Shown: piece by piece, positions 63,494 through 64,000 of the stretch
How positions within the stretch are numbered: the first letter of the stretch is position 1
How the letters are laid out: each line of letters begins with the position of its first letter
Source of the DNA: Mesorhizobium wenxiniae
Lineage (GTDB): Bacteria; Pseudomonadota; Alphaproteobacteria; Rhizobiales; Rhizobiaceae
Assembly: GCF_002284535.1 (NCBI RefSeq)
Contig: NZ_NPKH01000014.1
Coordinates: forward strand, 310,001-374,000
Direction: 5' to 3'
DNA: 64,000 nt
Notes under the pieces: model-generated
Told to the model about the DNA's origin: nothing
What the model saw: the letters and a program-made list of their open reading frames with translations, nothing else
The model's database searches: none
Position numbers and translations under genes: made by a program

Positions 63494-63533
63494 CTCGCAA
63501 AATACGAGGGTTTATCACGTTTTGCAAATGTGA
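63494..63533. promoter_or_regulatory. Candidate TetR operators
   Basis: Two palindromes in the divergent gap: CTCG-CAAAATA-CGAG (63494-63508) and TCACGTTTTGCAAATGTGA (63515-63533, with TCAC..GTGA arms). Either would fit a TetR dimer. Confidence 0.5.
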
Positions 63534-63568
63534 GGATTACTCATGTTTGTGAACAAAGGAAATCACCC

Positions 63569-64000
63569 ATGATCGACACAGTACGGAAACCGACTTTAAT
63601 CGTCGGCGGCACCGGCAAGACCGGCCGTCGTCTCGCAGACCGGCTGACGGCGCAGAGCCTGCCAGTGCGGATTGGCTCGCGCTCGGGCACGCCGCCCTTC
63701 GACTGGGAAAACAACACGACCTGGGAACCCGCGCTTGATGGTGTCGGGGCCGTCTACATCAGCTACTATCCCGATCTTGCGGTGCCGGGTGCCGCCGAAG
63801 CGGTCGGCGCCTTCGCCAACCTTGCCGTGGAGCGCGGTGTGCGCCGGCTGGTGCTGCTGTCGGGGCGTGGCGAAACCGAAGCGCAACGCGCCGAAGAGAT
63901 GCTGAAATCCTCAGGCGCCGACTGGACGATCCTGCGCTGCGCCTGGTTTGCCCAGAACTTCAGCGAGAGTTTTTTGCTCGATCCGCTGCTTGCAGGTGAA
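63569..64000 (+). CDS. NmrA-like NAD(P)-binding protein (3' end outside window)
   Basis: The first 144 codons are visible and the frame is open at base 64000. Rossmann start with the NAD(P) motif TLIVGGTGKTGRRLADRLTA, then GVGAVYISYYPDLAVPGAAE and ADWTILRCAWFAQNFSES, typical of NmrA/SDR-a5 quinone-oxidoreductase-like proteins. AAAGGA lies eight bases before the ATG. Presumably repressed by the divergent TetR. Confidence 0.9.
   Translation, partial: MIDTVRKPTLIVGGTGKTGRRLADRLTAQSLPVRIGSRSGTPPFDWENNTTWEPALDGVGAVYISYYPDLAVPGAAEAVGAFANLAVERGVRRLVLLSGRGETEAQRAEEMLKSSGADWTILRCAWFAQNFSESFLLDPLLAGE

Overview
The window is high-GC chromosomal DNA from an alphaproteobacterium of the order Hyphomicrobiales, most likely Mesorhizobium or a close relative. 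This is inferred from gene families and order (ruvCAB, a complete ybgC-tolQRAB-pal-cpoB-tilS-ftsH cluster, fdxA-carD, efp-suhB), an RpoH2-type sigma factor behind a general-stress (RpoE2/EcfG-like) promoter, CtrA-type boxes, an RcdA homologue, and the intergenic mosaic repeats typical of rhizobia. No rRNA, tRNA, IS element, prophage or CRISPR array is visible. Most of the window is conserved housekeeping DNA with small accessory islets.

Layout. 1-3.7 kb: tail of an RNA/DNA helicase, an S4 RNA-binding protein, ferredoxin FdxA, and CarD behind a long leader. 3.7-6.3 kb: a cystine-type ABC importer. 6.3-9 kb: rpoH2, convergent with an M48 metalloprotease lipoprotein. 9-13.6 kb: the thiamine importer thiBPQ under a TPP riboswitch, divergent from thiamine diphosphokinase. 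13.6-16 kb: an ABC-F ATPase followed by a decayed ccdAB toxin-antitoxin remnant. 16-23.2 kb: a Pro/Ala-rich membrane protein, purA, an EamA exporter and the serC-serA operon. 23.4-28.1 kb: two outer-membrane beta-barrel genes with CtrA boxes, glmM, and a secreted four-repeat cysteine protein. 28.3-38.3 kb: ftsH, tilS and the Tol-Pal envelope system. 38.4-40.6 kb: a GH5 glycosidase and a frameshifted metallophosphoesterase. 40.7-43.7 kb: ruvB, ruvA and ruvC, with a PIN/AbrB toxin-antitoxin pair lodged between ruvA and ruvC. 44-45.3 kb: rcdA, a candidate small RNA and a mini COX1-like membrane protein. 45.7-52.9 kb: membrane proteins, an Lrp regulator divergent from an EamA exporter, a thiamine-phosphate-synthase-like protein, a Sel1 protein, efp, suhB and hemolysin III. 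53-55.7 kb: a MotA-like/OmpA-like motor pair and a small exported protein. 55.8-64 kb: a frameshifted DUF1304 gene, M32 carboxypeptidase, a DUF3857/transglutaminase protein, an MsbA-like exporter, rpmE, an orphan 166-aa protein, and TetR divergent from an NmrA-like oxidoreductase that runs off the end.

How the parts connect. Two conspicuous physiological themes are envelope integrity (Tol-Pal, FtsH, OMPs, M48 protease, the motor pair) and cell-cycle control: TTAA-N7-TTAA boxes lie upstream of both OMP genes, of rcdA, and over the promoter of the candidate small RNA next to rcdA. Single-base indels break three genes (ccdB, metallophosphoesterase, DUF1304). They are either real decay or consensus errors and should be checked against reads.
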